Shown in pieces: positions 14,135 to 22,697 of a DNA stretch of 29,381 nt; position 1 is the first letter of the stretch, and every line of letters starts with the position of its first letter. Location of the stretch: positions 1 to 29,381 of the IMG/VR virus record IMGVR_UViG_3300033149_003672; one strand, written 5' to 3'. The position numbers and the translations under genes are program-made. This DNA comes from a virus. The notes beneath the pieces were generated by a model. The model saw only the letters and a program-made list of their open reading frames with translations, made no database searches and was not told where the DNA came from.

Positions 14135-14974
14135 ATGAATGAGCGTAAAGAAATCCATCTGCTCACTCTGGCGGCGCTGCTAATCCTCCTTGCTATTCTC
14201 CCCCCAGCTCCGCAGGCGGAGACGCGGTCCGAGTGGCGGAACGGAATCCTCGTCTTCTACGACACGACGAACTACGAGACAGTCGAGGCCTTCGCGCCTG
14301 TGAAGGTGTTCGACGAGTTCGTCTATTCCAGCTCGTCTGCGTCAGTCGGGATCGAGGCGGTTACGACTGTCTGGATAGTCAACACGAACTCGGTCGCTGC
14401 GAGTGCAGGCGGCCTCTCGATCGTATCGGCGACGGGCGGGATCGCGAGACTGACCTGTGGCGCGTCGGATAACGACGACCAGGAGCTGGCGAGCGATTTT
14501 CTTTGGTCTGCCTCGAAGGCCTGCGCAATGGAAGCGCGGATCCGGGCCGGGACGAGCGTGATCGCGTTCTGCGTCGGCTTCTCCGATTCGCAAAACGAAC
14601 CAGCCGACACACTCGCCGTTACGTACTCCGGGACCACGCTCACGAGCACGGCGTCGGACTGCGCCGTCTTTTTCTTCGATTCGGATGCGACGACGGACAA
14701 CATCTACGCTGTCGCCGTGAAAGGCGACACGGACGGAACCGTCGTAAATTCAGGGGTGTCGCTCCAGGCGAGCACGTGGCACGTGTACAGAGTGGAAATC
14801 AATGAGAACGGCGACGTGGATTTCTGGCTCGACGGGGTGCATGTCGGGTCGGAGAGTACCGGGATCACGACGAACGTTCCGCTCTGCGTCTACCTTGGCG
14901 TGATCAAACGAGACAGCGCCGCCGGAAGCGTAACGCTGGACGTGGACTATATCCGCGCCTGGCAGCGGAGGTGA
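14135..14974 (+). CDS. Secreted-type protein with LamG/concanavalin-like domain
   Basis: The 279-aa product starts with MNERKEIHLL followed by a hydrophobic run (LTLAALLILLAILPP) and a PQA-ET junction near residue 28. This looks like a Sec signal peptide, unusual in a head-gene cluster. The rest is strand-rich. The C-terminal part, WHVYRVEINENGDVDFWLDG and a DVDYIRAWQRR ending, is typical of a LamG/concanavalin A-like beta sandwich, a carbohydrate- or surface-binding fold. It lies between the capsid-associated protein and the connectors, so it may decorate the virion. AAGGAG upstream supports ATG 14135. Confidence 0.6.
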   Translation: MNERKEIHLLTLAALLILLAILPPAPQAETRSEWRNGILVFYDTTNYETVEAFAPVKVFDEFVYSSSSASVGIEAVTTVWIVNTNSVAASAGGLSIVSATGGIARLTCGASDNDDQELASDFLWSASKACAMEARIRAGTSVIAFCVGFSDSQNEPADTLAVTYSGTTLTSTASDCAVFFFDSDATTDNIYAVAVKGDTDGTVVNSGVSLQASTWHVYRVEINENGDVDFWLDGVHVGSESTGITTNVPLCVYLGVIKRDSAAGSVTLDVDYIRAWQRR

Positions 14975-14977
14975 ACC

Positions 14978-15364
14978 GTGGCCGGAACCGTTACGATCAC
15001 TTATTCCGAGACGCGGACCGTGAAAAAGGTCACGTTTGACTGGACCTCCGACGCGGCCGGAGACGCCACGGCGGACTCGAAGGCGCTGTCCGGGCAAATT
15101 CTCCGCGTGTGCTTTGTGCCAGATTCCGGCGGAACGCAGCCGACGGACCTCTACGACGTCGTGCTGAACGACGCGGACGGACTTGATGTACTCCAGGGAC
15201 TTGGAGCGAATCTGTCAAACACAACTGCCTCGAACGTCGTTCCGATCGTGACTGACGGGACCGCCGGGAATGCGGCTCCCGTCGCAATCGATGGCGTACT
15301 GAGCCTTTCCGTCTCGAACGCTGGAAACGCGAAGGGTGGGAAAGTAATTCTTTACCTGAGGTGA
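14978..15364 (+). CDS. Small phage structural beta protein
   Basis: The 128-aa product starts at GTG 14978, four bases after the previous stop. It has alternating strands: VTITYSETRTVKKVTFDWTSD, and a C-terminal LSVSNAGNAKGGKVILYLR. The mid part contains PTDLYDVVLNDADGLDVLQG, which I have seen in other phage genes near the head-tail junction. No enzyme motif, signal or membrane segment is visible. A head-decoration or minor structural role is inferred from fold type and position only. Confidence 0.5.
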   Translation: MAGTVTITYSETRTVKKVTFDWTSDAAGDATADSKALSGQILRVCFVPDSGGTQPTDLYDVVLNDADGLDVLQGLGANLSNTTASNVVPIVTDGTAGNAAPVAIDGVLSLSVSNAGNAKGGKVILYLR

Positions 15365-15371
15365 AACGACC

Positions 15372-15653
15372 ATGAAATTTCGGCTGCTGATGCGTGCTCA
15401 GTCCGGGGAATACCGGACTGGGTGTATCTACGATCTTCCGGCGGAAAAGGCAGCTCCGCTGATCAAGGGCGGGTATGCAGAGATCCTCGAGAAGATCCCC
15501 GACCCCGATTCAAGCGATCAAGAAAAGGCGGACGAGCCGGAGAAGGTGCCGGAAGAGGAATCGAAGCCCGCCGGCGCTCCTGAGACGGCTGCGGTCGAAC
15601 CGCCGGAGAAAGCAGTCCGACAGACCGGGAGGCCTCGGAAGGCAGGGAAATGA
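15372..15653 (+). CDS. Small hypothetical protein with GRPRK tail
   Basis: This 93-aa protein has a short folded start in which YDLPAEKAAPLIKGGYAEIL resembles the small phage proteins that sit before the gp6-like connector. It then has a long Glu/Pro-rich disordered tail ending TGRPRKAGK. GRP with flanking basic residues resembles an AT-hook, so minor-groove DNA contact is possible but unproven. The stop overlaps the connector gene start by 4 nt (ATGA). Confidence 0.55.
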   Translation: MKFRLLMRAQSGEYRTGCIYDLPAEKAAPLIKGGYAEILEKIPDPDSSDQEKADEPEKVPEEESKPAGAPETAAVEPPEKAVRQTGRPRKAGK

Positions 15654-16246
15654 GCGGCAGCTTGGAGCTCCAATCGGCCCCGGCGGTAGAGCCGATCTCG
15701 CTGGACGAGGCGAAGGCTCACCTCCGGGTCGATTCCAGCGACGAGGACGACCTGATTACGTCGCTGATTCAGGCGGCACGCGAGTACGCGGAGGAGTTCC
15801 TCGGACGTGCGCTGATCACCCAGACGTGGGACTGGTATCTCGACGACTTCCCGTCGTCTGATTCCGTCCCGCTCTACGTTCCGAAACCTCCGCTTCAGTC
15901 CGTGATGTCGATTCAGTACGTCGACTCGAACGGGGACACGCAGACCTGGGACAGCTCGGAATACGACGTGGATGTAAAATCGGACCCGGGTCGAATCGCG
16001 CCGGCGTACGGCGAGAGCTACCCTGATCCGAGAGATCAGCTGAATGCGGTCACGATTCGATTCACGGCTGGATACGGCGACTCGGCGAGCGACGTGCCGC
16101 AGAGGATTCGCCAGGCGCTCCTGCTGATCCTCGGCCACTGGTACGAGAACCGGGCGGAGGTCGTGATCGGAGGCGGGAGTGTGGTCCAGGTTCCGCTCGC
16201 CGCCCAGGCGCTGCTCTGGCAGGACAGGATTCTGAGGTTCGACTGA
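15650..16246 (+). CDS. Head-tail connector, gp6-like (DNA-packaging) family
   Basis: The 198-aa product has PISLDEAKAHLRVDSSDEDDLITSLIQAAREYAEEFLGRALI-type sequence from residue ~13, the hallmark of HK97 gp6-like head-tail connectors. A TWDWYLDDFP segment and a C-terminal VPQRIRQALLLILGHWYENR helix follow. It forms a ring under the portal that continues the DNA channel. It overlaps its neighbours by 4 and 1 nt. The length is about double that of HK97 gp6 itself but usual for this wider family. Confidence 0.9.
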   Translation: MSGSLELQSAPAVEPISLDEAKAHLRVDSSDEDDLITSLIQAAREYAEEFLGRALITQTWDWYLDDFPSSDSVPLYVPKPPLQSVMSIQYVDSNGDTQTWDSSEYDVDVKSDPGRIAPAYGESYPDPRDQLNAVTIRFTAGYGDSASDVPQRIRQALLLILGHWYENRAEVVIGGGSVVQVPLAAQALLWQDRILRFD

Positions 16247-16581
16247 TGAGCGCTCTCGTGACAGGACGGCTGGACAGACGAATCACGTTTCGGAGGCCGA
16301 CGTTTATCCAGAACGAGTTCGGCGAGGCGGAGGCTTCCTGGGAGGACGTGACGACCGTCTGGGCGGAAGTGAAGCCGCTTCGGGGGCGGGAATACTTCGC
16401 CGCGCAGCAGGTGAATTCAGAAGTGACGACCCGGTTCCGAATCCGCTATCTCTCCGGCGTCGACACGCGATGGCGGATTCTGCATGACGGGCTCGAGTAC
16501 GACATCTTCTCCGTGGCGGAGATCGGTCGGAGGGAAGGACTCGAGATCCTCGGAGCGGCGAAAGAGGAGCGAGATACGTGA
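16246..16581 (+). CDS. Head-tail joining/stopper protein (Phage_H_T_join)
   Basis: The 111-aa protein has GRLDRRITFRRPTFIQNEFGEAEASWED-type opening sequence and AEVKPLRGREYFAAQQVNSEVTTRFRIRY in the middle, both typical of SPP1 gp16/HK97 head-closure proteins. It plugs the connector after packaging. The start is in a TGATG overlap with the gp6-like gene, and the gene is followed directly by the gp10-like protein, the usual order. Confidence 0.92.
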   Translation: MSALVTGRLDRRITFRRPTFIQNEFGEAEASWEDVTTVWAEVKPLRGREYFAAQQVNSEVTTRFRIRYLSGVDTRWRILHDGLEYDIFSVAEIGRREGLEILGAAKEERDT

Positions 16582-17033
16582 TCGATTTCGAGGTGGAAAT
16601 CAAGGGAGCCCGGGAGCTCCACGACGCGATCCTTCGACTCGGAGACGCGAAGGCGATCAAGCGCGCCCTGAAAAAGACGATTCGCGCTGGGGCGTCCGTG
16701 CTACGCCGCGAGATCCGCAAGCGCGCACCGAAGAAGACAGGAACGTTGAGGAAGTCAATAAAGGTGAAGCCGTGGTCGCGGACGCGAAATACGCTCGGAT
16801 TTTCTGTCGGGCCGGACATGCGGGTCGCTCCTCATGCGCCGCTCGTCGAATACGGAACCGGGCCGAGAAAACAGAAGTCAACAGGTCGCTCAACGGGCCA
16901 GATGCCCGCGCGGCCATTCATGCGCCCCGCCTACGAGGCGATAAAGGACGAGGTCGTGAAGGCGATTCTCGATCGCGGGTGGAAGGCGGTCGAGGAGGAA
17001 ACGAGGAAGCTAAGCGTTGGTGCTGGAAAATAG
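16578..17033 (+). CDS. HK97 gp10-like tail completion protein
   Basis: The 151-aa protein has KKTIRAGASVLRREIRKRAPKKTGTLRKSI, the signature of the HK97 gp10-like/Phage_TTP-adjacent family, and a HAPLVEYGTGPRK segment with the typical ARPFMRPAYEA near the end. These proteins act at the head-tail junction during tail joining. The start is GTG 16578, overlapping the previous stop. Confidence 0.9.
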   Translation: MIDFEVEIKGARELHDAILRLGDAKAIKRALKKTIRAGASVLRREIRKRAPKKTGTLRKSIKVKPWSRTRNTLGFSVGPDMRVAPHAPLVEYGTGPRKQKSTGRSTGQMPARPFMRPAYEAIKDEVVKAILDRGWKAVEEETRKLSVGAGK

Positions 17034-17415
17034 TGTCGCGATTCATCTACAGGACGATTCGGACGTCTACGAGAAAGTGCAGAACCGAATCTATCCGCTC
17101 GTGATGCCGCCAAAGGTCAAGCTTCCGGCGCTCTCCTACCAGCGGGTGGCGAGCGTTCACGTCGGGTCGGTGGACGGATCGAGCGGCCTGGAATCGGTCC
17201 GAAGCCAGATCGACGCGTGGGGAAGGACGGATAGGGAGGCGAAAGAAGTCGGAGAAGTGACCCGACTCGCGATGCTTCGAATGAGTGGCACGATAAACGG
17301 GGAAGTAATTCGAGGCGTCGAACACGACGGCTCACAGGATTTTTTCGAGTCCGCTCCTGAAATCTATCGCCAGTCGATGGATTTCGTCGTCTGGCACGAG
17401 GAGACGAAACCATGA
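17020..17415 (+). CDS. Tail completion/terminator protein, DUF3168-like
   Basis: The 131-aa protein starts at GTG 17020 (TTG 17017 would add one residue and cannot be excluded). It has NRIYPLVMPPKVKLPALSYQRV near the start and SQIDAWGRTDREAKEVGEVTRLAM in the middle, both typical of DUF3168 tail-terminator proteins. They cap the tail tube and set its end for joining to the head. It starts 14 nt inside the gp10-like gene and ends in an ATGA overlap. Confidence 0.88.
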   Translation: MLENSVAIHLQDDSDVYEKVQNRIYPLVMPPKVKLPALSYQRVASVHVGSVDGSSGLESVRSQIDAWGRTDREAKEVGEVTRLAMLRMSGTINGEVIRGVEHDGSQDFFESAPEIYRQSMDFVVWHEETKP

Positions 17416-17828
17416 GGATAAACGTTTATCTTGCGACGATTCTTGCATTCGCCCTGTCGGTCATTCTGACTGTAGCCTTCGGCGCGACGCTGACTGTGAT
17501 CTCTCCGACCGGCCCGTATCCGTCGAGTGTGTCGGCGGACGGACTGGATTTCACGTGGACTTCTGCGACTACAGCGATCGACAGTTTCTCCTCGACTGGC
17601 AGCGAGCTCCTGCTGATCTACTACCCGGCGGGAACGACGGCGACGGTTACGCTAGACAGCGTGCCCGATGTGTATAACCGTGAGAATGATATCGTCTACA
17701 CGCTTTCGGCCGGAGATTACGCAGCGTTCTGGTTCGGAAATACAGCGGGGTGGAGGAACGCGACCGGAGAGATCCAAATCCAGTCCAGCACGACTGCCCT
17801 GAAGTGGGCGGTTATTCGGATTCCGTGA
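17412..17828 (+). CDS. Small beta protein with signal peptide, between tail terminator and tail tube genes
   Basis: The 138-aa product begins MRINVYLATILAFALSVILT and has AFGAT around residues 22-26, a clear Sec signal peptide or membrane anchor. The remaining ~110 residues are strand-rich, ending with a LSAGDYAAFWFGNTAGWRN and IQSSTTALKWAVIRIP arrangement seen in small phage structural proteins. The signal is odd in a protein encoded between the tail completion and tail tube genes, because virion parts normally assemble in the cytoplasm. No family name is supported. Confidence 0.55.
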   Translation: MRINVYLATILAFALSVILTVAFGATLTVISPTGPYPSSVSADGLDFTWTSATTAIDSFSSTGSELLLIYYPAGTTATVTLDSVPDVYNRENDIVYTLSAGDYAAFWFGNTAGWRNATGEIQIQSSTTALKWAVIRIP

Positions 17829-17844
17829 AACGAGGTGAGATAAG

Positions 17845-18273
17845 ATGGCGACTTCAAACGCGATCGCGGCGATCGGAACACAGTTCCAGCGAGGGGACGG
17901 CGGTACGCCTGAGTCCTTCACGATCGTGGCGGAAATCACGGCGATCAACGGGCCCGGGCTGTCCCTCGAGTTCCTGGATATTACGCACATGCAGTCCGAT
18001 GACGAGTACCGTGAGGTTCTGCCGTCCTTCAAGGATGCCGGCGAGATCTCGCTGGATCTTAACTTCGTCCCGTCCGACTCGACACAGCAGGACCTAATGA
18101 CCGACTTCAATAACCGGACGAAGCGAAACTTCAAGATTATTTTCCCTGACGCGGGCAACACGACCTGGTCGTTCTCGGGCTACGTGACGGGGTATTCGAT
18201 CTCCGGGTCCGTCGGGGATAAGTGGTCTGGCTCGATCACGATCAAGGTGACCGGCTCAATTTCAATCACATAA
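17845..18273 (+). CDS. Major tail tube protein
   Basis: The 142-aa protein shows the pattern of siphovirus tail tube proteins. It has a start with IGTQFQRGD, a TIVAEITAINGPGLSLEFLDITHMQSD block, and LPSFKDAGEISLDLNF; the C-terminal SFSGYVTGYSISGSVGDKWS is a common family feature. It lies between the tail terminator group and the tail chaperones, as expected. It forms hexameric rings of the tail tube. The length suits a minimal tube protein without an extra C-terminal Ig domain. Confidence 0.9.
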   Translation: MATSNAIAAIGTQFQRGDGGTPESFTIVAEITAINGPGLSLEFLDITHMQSDDEYREVLPSFKDAGEISLDLNFVPSDSTQQDLMTDFNNRTKRNFKIIFPDAGNTTWSFSGYVTGYSISGSVGDKWSGSITIKVTGSISIT

Positions 18274-18295
18274 ACCTGAACGGAGGAAAACTGAC

Positions 18296-18691
18296 ATGGG
18301 AGAAGATCACGTCCTGACACGAGAGCAGATTCTAGGGAACGGGGAACTGAACCTGAAGACAGTAGATGTCGAGATCCCCGAGTGGGGAGGAGTGGTGCGG
18401 CTGCGCGAGATGCGCGGCCGAGAGCGAATGGAGTACGAAGAGTTCGTTTCGCAGGAAGGCGTCGGCAGCGCGGATGTAATCACGAAACTGATTGTTCTTA
18501 CGGCGGTCGACGAAAAGGGAACGAGGATTTTTACCGACGAGGATGCGGAGCGACTAAAGAATCTAGGGACCTCGGTGCTGCTGAAGATTTTCAACGCGGC
18601 GCGGGAGCTCAACATGTTGACCGAGGAGGCGGTAGAGAAACTGGAAAAAAACTCCGAACCCGAACCGAGCGAAGATTCTGTTTTGGCTTAG
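18296..18691 (+). CDS. Tail assembly chaperone, gpG-like
   Basis: This 131-aa acidic protein lies after the tail tube gene and before the tape measure gene, the constant position of the gpG-like chaperone. It has an EIPEWGGVVRLREMRGRERMEYEEF opening and a helical C-terminal part. Such chaperones bind the tape measure and recruit tube protein. The last ~13 codons follow the slippery site; most ribosomes are expected to stay in this frame and stop at 18691. Confidence 0.85.
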   Translation: MGEDHVLTREQILGNGELNLKTVDVEIPEWGGVVRLREMRGRERMEYEEFVSQEGVGSADVITKLIVLTAVDEKGTRIFTDEDAERLKNLGTSVLLKIFNAARELNMLTEEAVEKLEKNSEPEPSEDSVLA

Positions 18692-18984
18692 CGCTCGCGC
18701 TCGGGTGTACGGTCAGGGAACTACTGGAGCGGATCGGGAGCCGGGAGCTGTCAGAGTGGATGGCGTTCTACCGAATCGATCCGTGGGGAGAGTGGAGGGC
18801 GGACGTTCGGTCCGCCCTACTCGCATCACTCGTGGCGAACGCGAACCGGGATCCGAAGAGAAAGGCGACGCCCTATCGGCTTGAGGACTTCATGCTCTTC
18901 GAGAAAGAGAAGAAACGGCAGTCCGTCGAAGAGCAGAAAGCGATCGCGAAGATGGTACACGCTGCATTTCAGAAGAAGAGGTAA
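18296..18984 (+). CDS. gpGT-like frameshift product of the tail chaperone genes
   Basis: A second frame continues where gpG ends. The -1 frame from 18652 to 18984 has no start codon of its own nearby and encodes ALALGCTVRELLERIGSRELSEW followed by a DPKRKATPYRLEDFMLF block, which is gpT-like. A -1 slip at 18646-18652 would join 119 codons of gpG to 110 codons of the T part, a 229-aa gpGT. The 'call' spans both frames. In lambda-like phages gpG and gpGT must be made in a fixed ratio for tail assembly. Confidence 0.85.
18646..18652 (+). other. Programmed -1 ribosomal frameshift site A_AAA_AAC
   Basis: In the gpG frame the codons read GAA AAA AAC, so the heptamer fits the canonical X_XXY_YYZ form exactly. 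The -1 shift leads directly into the T frame. The overlap of the two reading frames after the site supports its use. Confidence 0.85.
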
Positions 18985-18990
18985 GGAATC

Positions 18991-20904
18991 GTGGCCGCGA
19001 AGATCGGGACGCTGCGCGTGGACATGTACGCGAATACGATTCGCTTCCAACGTGAGATGCGAAAAGCCGCATCCACATTTACATCCACTATCTCTGGAAT
19101 GCAGAAGTCAATCAAGCGGCTCAAAAACGTTCTCGGCGCGCTCGGCGGCGCATTCGCGATTAAGCAGATCGCAGGATACGTGCGAAGCACGATTTCGGCG
19201 GCCTCAGAGATCGCGAAGGCGGCGGATACGGCTGGACTCGCGATCGAAACCTACCAGGGTCTTCAGCAGGCGGCAGAGGAAGTTGGAATCGCACAGGAGC
19301 AATTCACGAGGGGGCTGGAACGGTTTGCCCGGGTGATGGGTGACGCGAGACAGGGGGTCGGCGAGGGTGCGAAGGCCTTCGAGGAACTTGGGATAAACGT
19401 TAGGGAGCTGACGACAGAACAAGCGCTGTTCAGAATCGCAGACGCGGTCAGCCAAATCCAGAACGAGTCGAAACGAGCCGCAATCGTGATGGACTTGTTT
19501 GGCCGCTCCGGGGCGCGGATGGGCCTGCTATTTCGGCAGTCGAGCAAGAATCTAAAAAACACGATCGAGCAATTCAAGGAGATGGGCCTAATCCTTGATG
19601 AATCGCTCGTGCGTAACGCGGAAAAGGCCGATGACGCGCTGCGTAGAATGGAAAAATCATTATCCGTTCTGGCTCAGGAAGCTACACTCACACTGGCTCC
19701 AGCGATCACGAAGTTATCGCAAGCCCTTGCTGAATTCCTCAAGCAAATGCGCGAGCTAGATAAACCACAAGGAAACCCACTACGTCCAGATATAAATTTC
19801 CACAGAAGGATAATGGATCGGTTGGACGCGAGACTTGGCATATGGTCTGGAAGTGCTGGGATCCATAGAAGAAAACCACTCGCGTCATCGCTTGGCGATA
19901 GTGCGGCGGCTGTGCGAGAATATAGATCTTTCGTGCAAAAAATGATTGATCTGCAGCAAAAAATGGTGAACGAGCGGTATCTGCTGCAGGTTGAAGGGTT
20001 GGATCGAGAGATCGCTAGGGAAAAATTTGCGACTGTAGAGAAAATTAGGGAGCTCGAACGACAACGCGATGAAATTCTGGAGGTCAGTGGACTAACTGCG
20101 GAACAGCGGCTCCAGGTTTTGCGAGAGTTCGAAGCCACGGCTAGTGCCGTAATGGCCGCAAGCAGTGAGAGAATAAAAAAATTGCGCGAGTCCTGGAAGG
20201 ATCTCGGCGATACCGCTGAATCGGAACTCCAGTTCGAGGAAAGAATTCAACAGCGTTTGCTAGATCTTGAAAATGAGAGGTTATCTGCTCTGCGTGAAGT
20301 CGAATTTATCCGCCGCCGGATGATGACAGAGCGTGACTGGTACCAGCAGGATGTACAGCTCCTCGAACGAGCCAGGAAGATGCAAGCGATCACCGAAGAA
20401 GAGTTCAGGAGTATGCGCCAGTTCGTAGAAGACGAATTCAACGGCCTCGTCGAGGCCAGCCGCCGGACAGCACAACTGATGGAGAGTACGTTCTCTGACT
20501 TTTTCTTTGGGATTATGCAGGGCCACCTCGATAACCTCGTCGAGCGATTCAAGGTGGCGATGGATCGAATCGTCGCGGACATGCTAGCCAGGAGGCTCTT
20601 CAACACGCTGCAGAAGGCGGCGTTCGGGGCGGGTGGGATCTTCAGCTTCTTCTTCGGCGGGACACGACAGGAGGGCGGCCCTGTTCAGCCTGGGCGCGCT
20701 TACCTCGTTGGGGAAAGAGGTCCCGAGCTGTTCATGCCGAAGGTCCCCGGCGTTGTCATGCCGGAGCCGGCGGTCGCAGGACCGCCGGTCCAGGTGACAA
20801 TAAACGTTTCCACGCCAGACGCTGAGTCGTTCCGGCGATCCGGGCCACAGATAATGGCTGACCTCGAGCAATATATGCAGCGGATCCGGAAGCGCTATCT
20901 GTGA
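18991..20904 (+). CDS. Tape measure protein
   Basis: The 637-aa protein starts at GTG 18991. The N-terminal part is helical and basic (MRKAASTFTSTISGMQKSIKRL), with a short hydrophobic ALGGAFAIKQIAGY segment. Coiled-coil-like stretches follow, and the C-terminal GGPVQPGRAYLVGERGPELF is a lambda gpH-type ending near a Phe/Gly-rich FSFFFGG. It sets tail length and is ejected with the DNA. Using ~0.15 nm per residue, the tail would be about 95 nm, a rough estimate. The part from about 19,560 to 20,300 looks more AT-rich than either flank and may be a recombined patch. Confidence 0.92.
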   Translation: MAAKIGTLRVDMYANTIRFQREMRKAASTFTSTISGMQKSIKRLKNVLGALGGAFAIKQIAGYVRSTISAASEIAKAADTAGLAIETYQGLQQAAEEVGIAQEQFTRGLERFARVMGDARQGVGEGAKAFEELGINVRELTTEQALFRIADAVSQIQNESKRAAIVMDLFGRSGARMGLLFRQSSKNLKNTIEQFKEMGLILDESLVRNAEKADDALRRMEKSLSVLAQEATLTLAPAITKLSQALAEFLKQMRELDKPQGNPLRPDINFHRRIMDRLDARLGIWSGSAGIHRRKPLASSLGDSAAAVREYRSFVQKMIDLQQKMVNERYLLQVEGLDREIAREKFATVEKIRELERQRDEILEVSGLTAEQRLQVLREFEATASAVMAASSERIKKLRESWKDLGDTAESELQFEERIQQRLLDLENERLSALREVEFIRRRMMTERDWYQQDVQLLERARKMQAITEEEFRSMRQFVEDEFNGLVEASRRTAQLMESTFSDFFFGIMQGHLDNLVERFKVAMDRIVADMLARRLFNTLQKAAFGAGGIFSFFFGGTRQEGGPVQPGRAYLVGERGPELFMPKVPGVVMPEPAVAGPPVQVTINVSTPDAESFRRSGPQIMADLEQYMQRIRKRYL

Positions 20905-20917
20905 GGAGAGTGCAGTC

Positions 20918-21784
20918 GTGTCATTTCACGAAGTGCGATTCCCGGAGTCGATCTCTTACTCGTTCAGCGGCGGCCCCTCGTTCAGGACGGACGTGACCGT
21001 TCTCCAGTCAGGATACGAGCAGAGGCAGTCGGACTGGGAGGATGCGCGACGAAGCTATACAGCGGAGCTGGTCGGCTACACGGAAGCGCAGATGGGAATC
21101 GTCACCGCCTTCTTCCTCGCCCGAAAGGGTCGCGCTTATGGGTTTCGATTCAAGGACTGGGGAGACTACCAGGGCAGCGGGGAACGGATCGGGACGGGAG
21201 ACGGATCGACGACTACGTTCCAGCTGGTGAAGAACTATAAGAATCAGTCCTACGCCGCAGGATCGGCGACGAACTTTACTCTCTCGATCTCAGCCGTGGA
21301 CCAGGCGAATAAGCAGTTCACGATTTCGGGCGATCACTCCGACCTGTTCGCCTCCGGGCACTGGATCGAGGTTACAGGATCGACCGGGAATGATGGCTGG
21401 TATAAGGTCAGTGCAGTCACGACCTCCGGCGGGAATACAGTTATGGCTGTTGACGAGTCGATTCCGGATGCGACGGCGGACGGGAGTGTGATTCCCTACG
21501 TAACGCGAACGATCACGAAGCCGGTCCACGGTGGGGTCCCGCCCGGGACGAGCGACACGGTCGTGATCTATCTGGACGGAGTGCAGCAGGGGAGCGGGTG
21601 GAGTGTGGACGCGACGACGGGGATCGTAACTTTTTCGTCCGCGCCGGCGGCCGGGAAGCGAATCACGGCCGATTTCGAGTTCGACGTGCCGGTCCGATTC
21701 GATACGGACCTGCAGAATATCAGCCAGGCAGGTCCCGGGCTCCGGTCCTGGGGATCGATCAGTCTGATCGAGGTGCGGATCTGA
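20918..21784 (+). CDS. Distal tail protein, DUF2460 (GTA gp12-like), with inserted beta module
   Basis: The 288-aa protein starts MSFHEVRFPESISYSF, the typical DUF2460 opening, and has FKDWGDYQ (78-85) and FDVPVRFDTDL (255-265), both family hallmarks. In GTAs this protein links the tail tube to the hub. Unusually, residues ~118-195 are an insert. It splits the domain between FQLVKNY and RTITKPV, and contains FTISGDHSDLF and TGSTGNDGWYKVSAVTT, a repeated module also present in the protein at 26457. The start is GTG 20918, and the stop overlaps the next ATG. Confidence 0.87.
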   Translation: MSFHEVRFPESISYSFSGGPSFRTDVTVLQSGYEQRQSDWEDARRSYTAELVGYTEAQMGIVTAFFLARKGRAYGFRFKDWGDYQGSGERIGTGDGSTTTFQLVKNYKNQSYAAGSATNFTLSISAVDQANKQFTISGDHSDLFASGHWIEVTGSTGNDGWYKVSAVTTSGGNTVMAVDESIPDATADGSVIPYVTRTITKPVHGGVPPGTSDTVVIYLDGVQQGSGWSVDATTGIVTFSSAPAAGKRITADFEFDVPVRFDTDLQNISQAGPGLRSWGSISLIEVRI

Positions 21785-22695
21785 TGAAGACTCTCTCGAC
21801 GGAACTGCGGAATCACCTCGCCGGGGAAAACGTAACGGTCGCGGTCTGTCTGAAGATCACGCGACAGGACGGGACCGAACTCGGCTTCACGAACCACGAT
21901 CGGGATATCACGTTCGAGGGAGTCACGTACGAAGCGGAGTGGGGTTATACGCCTTCGGAGCTGAGCGGGACGGCTAACCTGGCCGTTGATAACTTGACGA
22001 TTCGCGGAATCACGACGGTCAACGGGATCGCGCGTGAGGACCTAATCACGGGAAAATACGACCAGGCTGAGGCGGAGATCTTCCTCGTGAATTACCGCGA
22101 TCTCACCCAGGGGCGTGTGATCCTTCGCCGGGGCTGGCTCGGCGAAGTCGTCGTTCGGGATAACGGATTCGAGGCGGAGTTCCGTGGACTCGCACAAGCG
22201 TTCCAGCAGGAGATCGGCGAGGTCTATACGCCCGGATGCCGGGCTGACCTCGGGGACTCGCGATGTGGAATCAACCTGGACGACTGGACGGAGACGGGTC
22301 AAGTGACGGCGGTCGGCGTCGGAAAATTCGCTGCGACGATCACGGAGCAGCACCCCGGCCAGGGACACGAAACCTACTACGGATCCGCCGGGACGGACTG
22401 GTTCACTGGCGGACTGCTTACCTGGACAAGCGGAGGGAACGCCGGGAGTTCAGTCGAAGTAAGGAAGTGGGATATTGAGGCATGGCCGGGGTTGGGAAAC
22501 GTACACGTGTTCTATCTCGCTCTGCCCACGACGGAGACGATCCAGGTCGGCGACCAGTTCGAGGTCTACGCAGGCTGCCTGAAGACGGTGGATCACTGCG
22601 CATACAAATTCTCGAATATCGCTAACTTTCGGGGCGAGCCGTATGTCCCCGGACCGGACGTGGTGAATAACTATCCTGACTACAGGGGGCCGTAG
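21784..22695 (+). CDS. Tail tip hub protein, DUF2163 (GTA gp13-like), probable Fe-S protein
   Basis: The 303-aa protein from ATG 21784 has VTYEAEWGYTPSEL, then GCRADLGDSRCGINL (151-165) and GCLKTVDHCAYKFSN (264-278), with NFRGEPYVPGPD at the end. This is the DUF2163/Phage_BR0599 pattern. The four cysteines C152, C161, C265 and C272 match those that bind a 4Fe-4S cluster in lambda gpL-type tail tip proteins. The protein makes part of the hub at the tail end. The ATGA-type overlap with the DUF2460 gene couples the two. Confidence 0.88.
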   Translation: MKTLSTELRNHLAGENVTVAVCLKITRQDGTELGFTNHDRDITFEGVTYEAEWGYTPSELSGTANLAVDNLTIRGITTVNGIAREDLITGKYDQAEAEIFLVNYRDLTQGRVILRRGWLGEVVVRDNGFEAEFRGLAQAFQQEIGEVYTPGCRADLGDSRCGINLDDWTETGQVTAVGVGKFAATITEQHPGQGHETYYGSAGTDWFTGGLLTWTSGGNAGSSVEVRKWDIEAWPGLGNVHVFYLALPTTETIQVGDQFEVYAGCLKTVDHCAYKFSNIANFRGEPYVPGPDVVNNYPDYRGP

Positions 22696-22697
22696 GG

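Noticed and set aside
21598-21783. ATG 21598 as start of the DUF2163 protein
   Set aside because: It lies in the DUF2460 gene and adds an unrelated Arg/Gly-rich stretch; ATG 21784 begins where homology starts.
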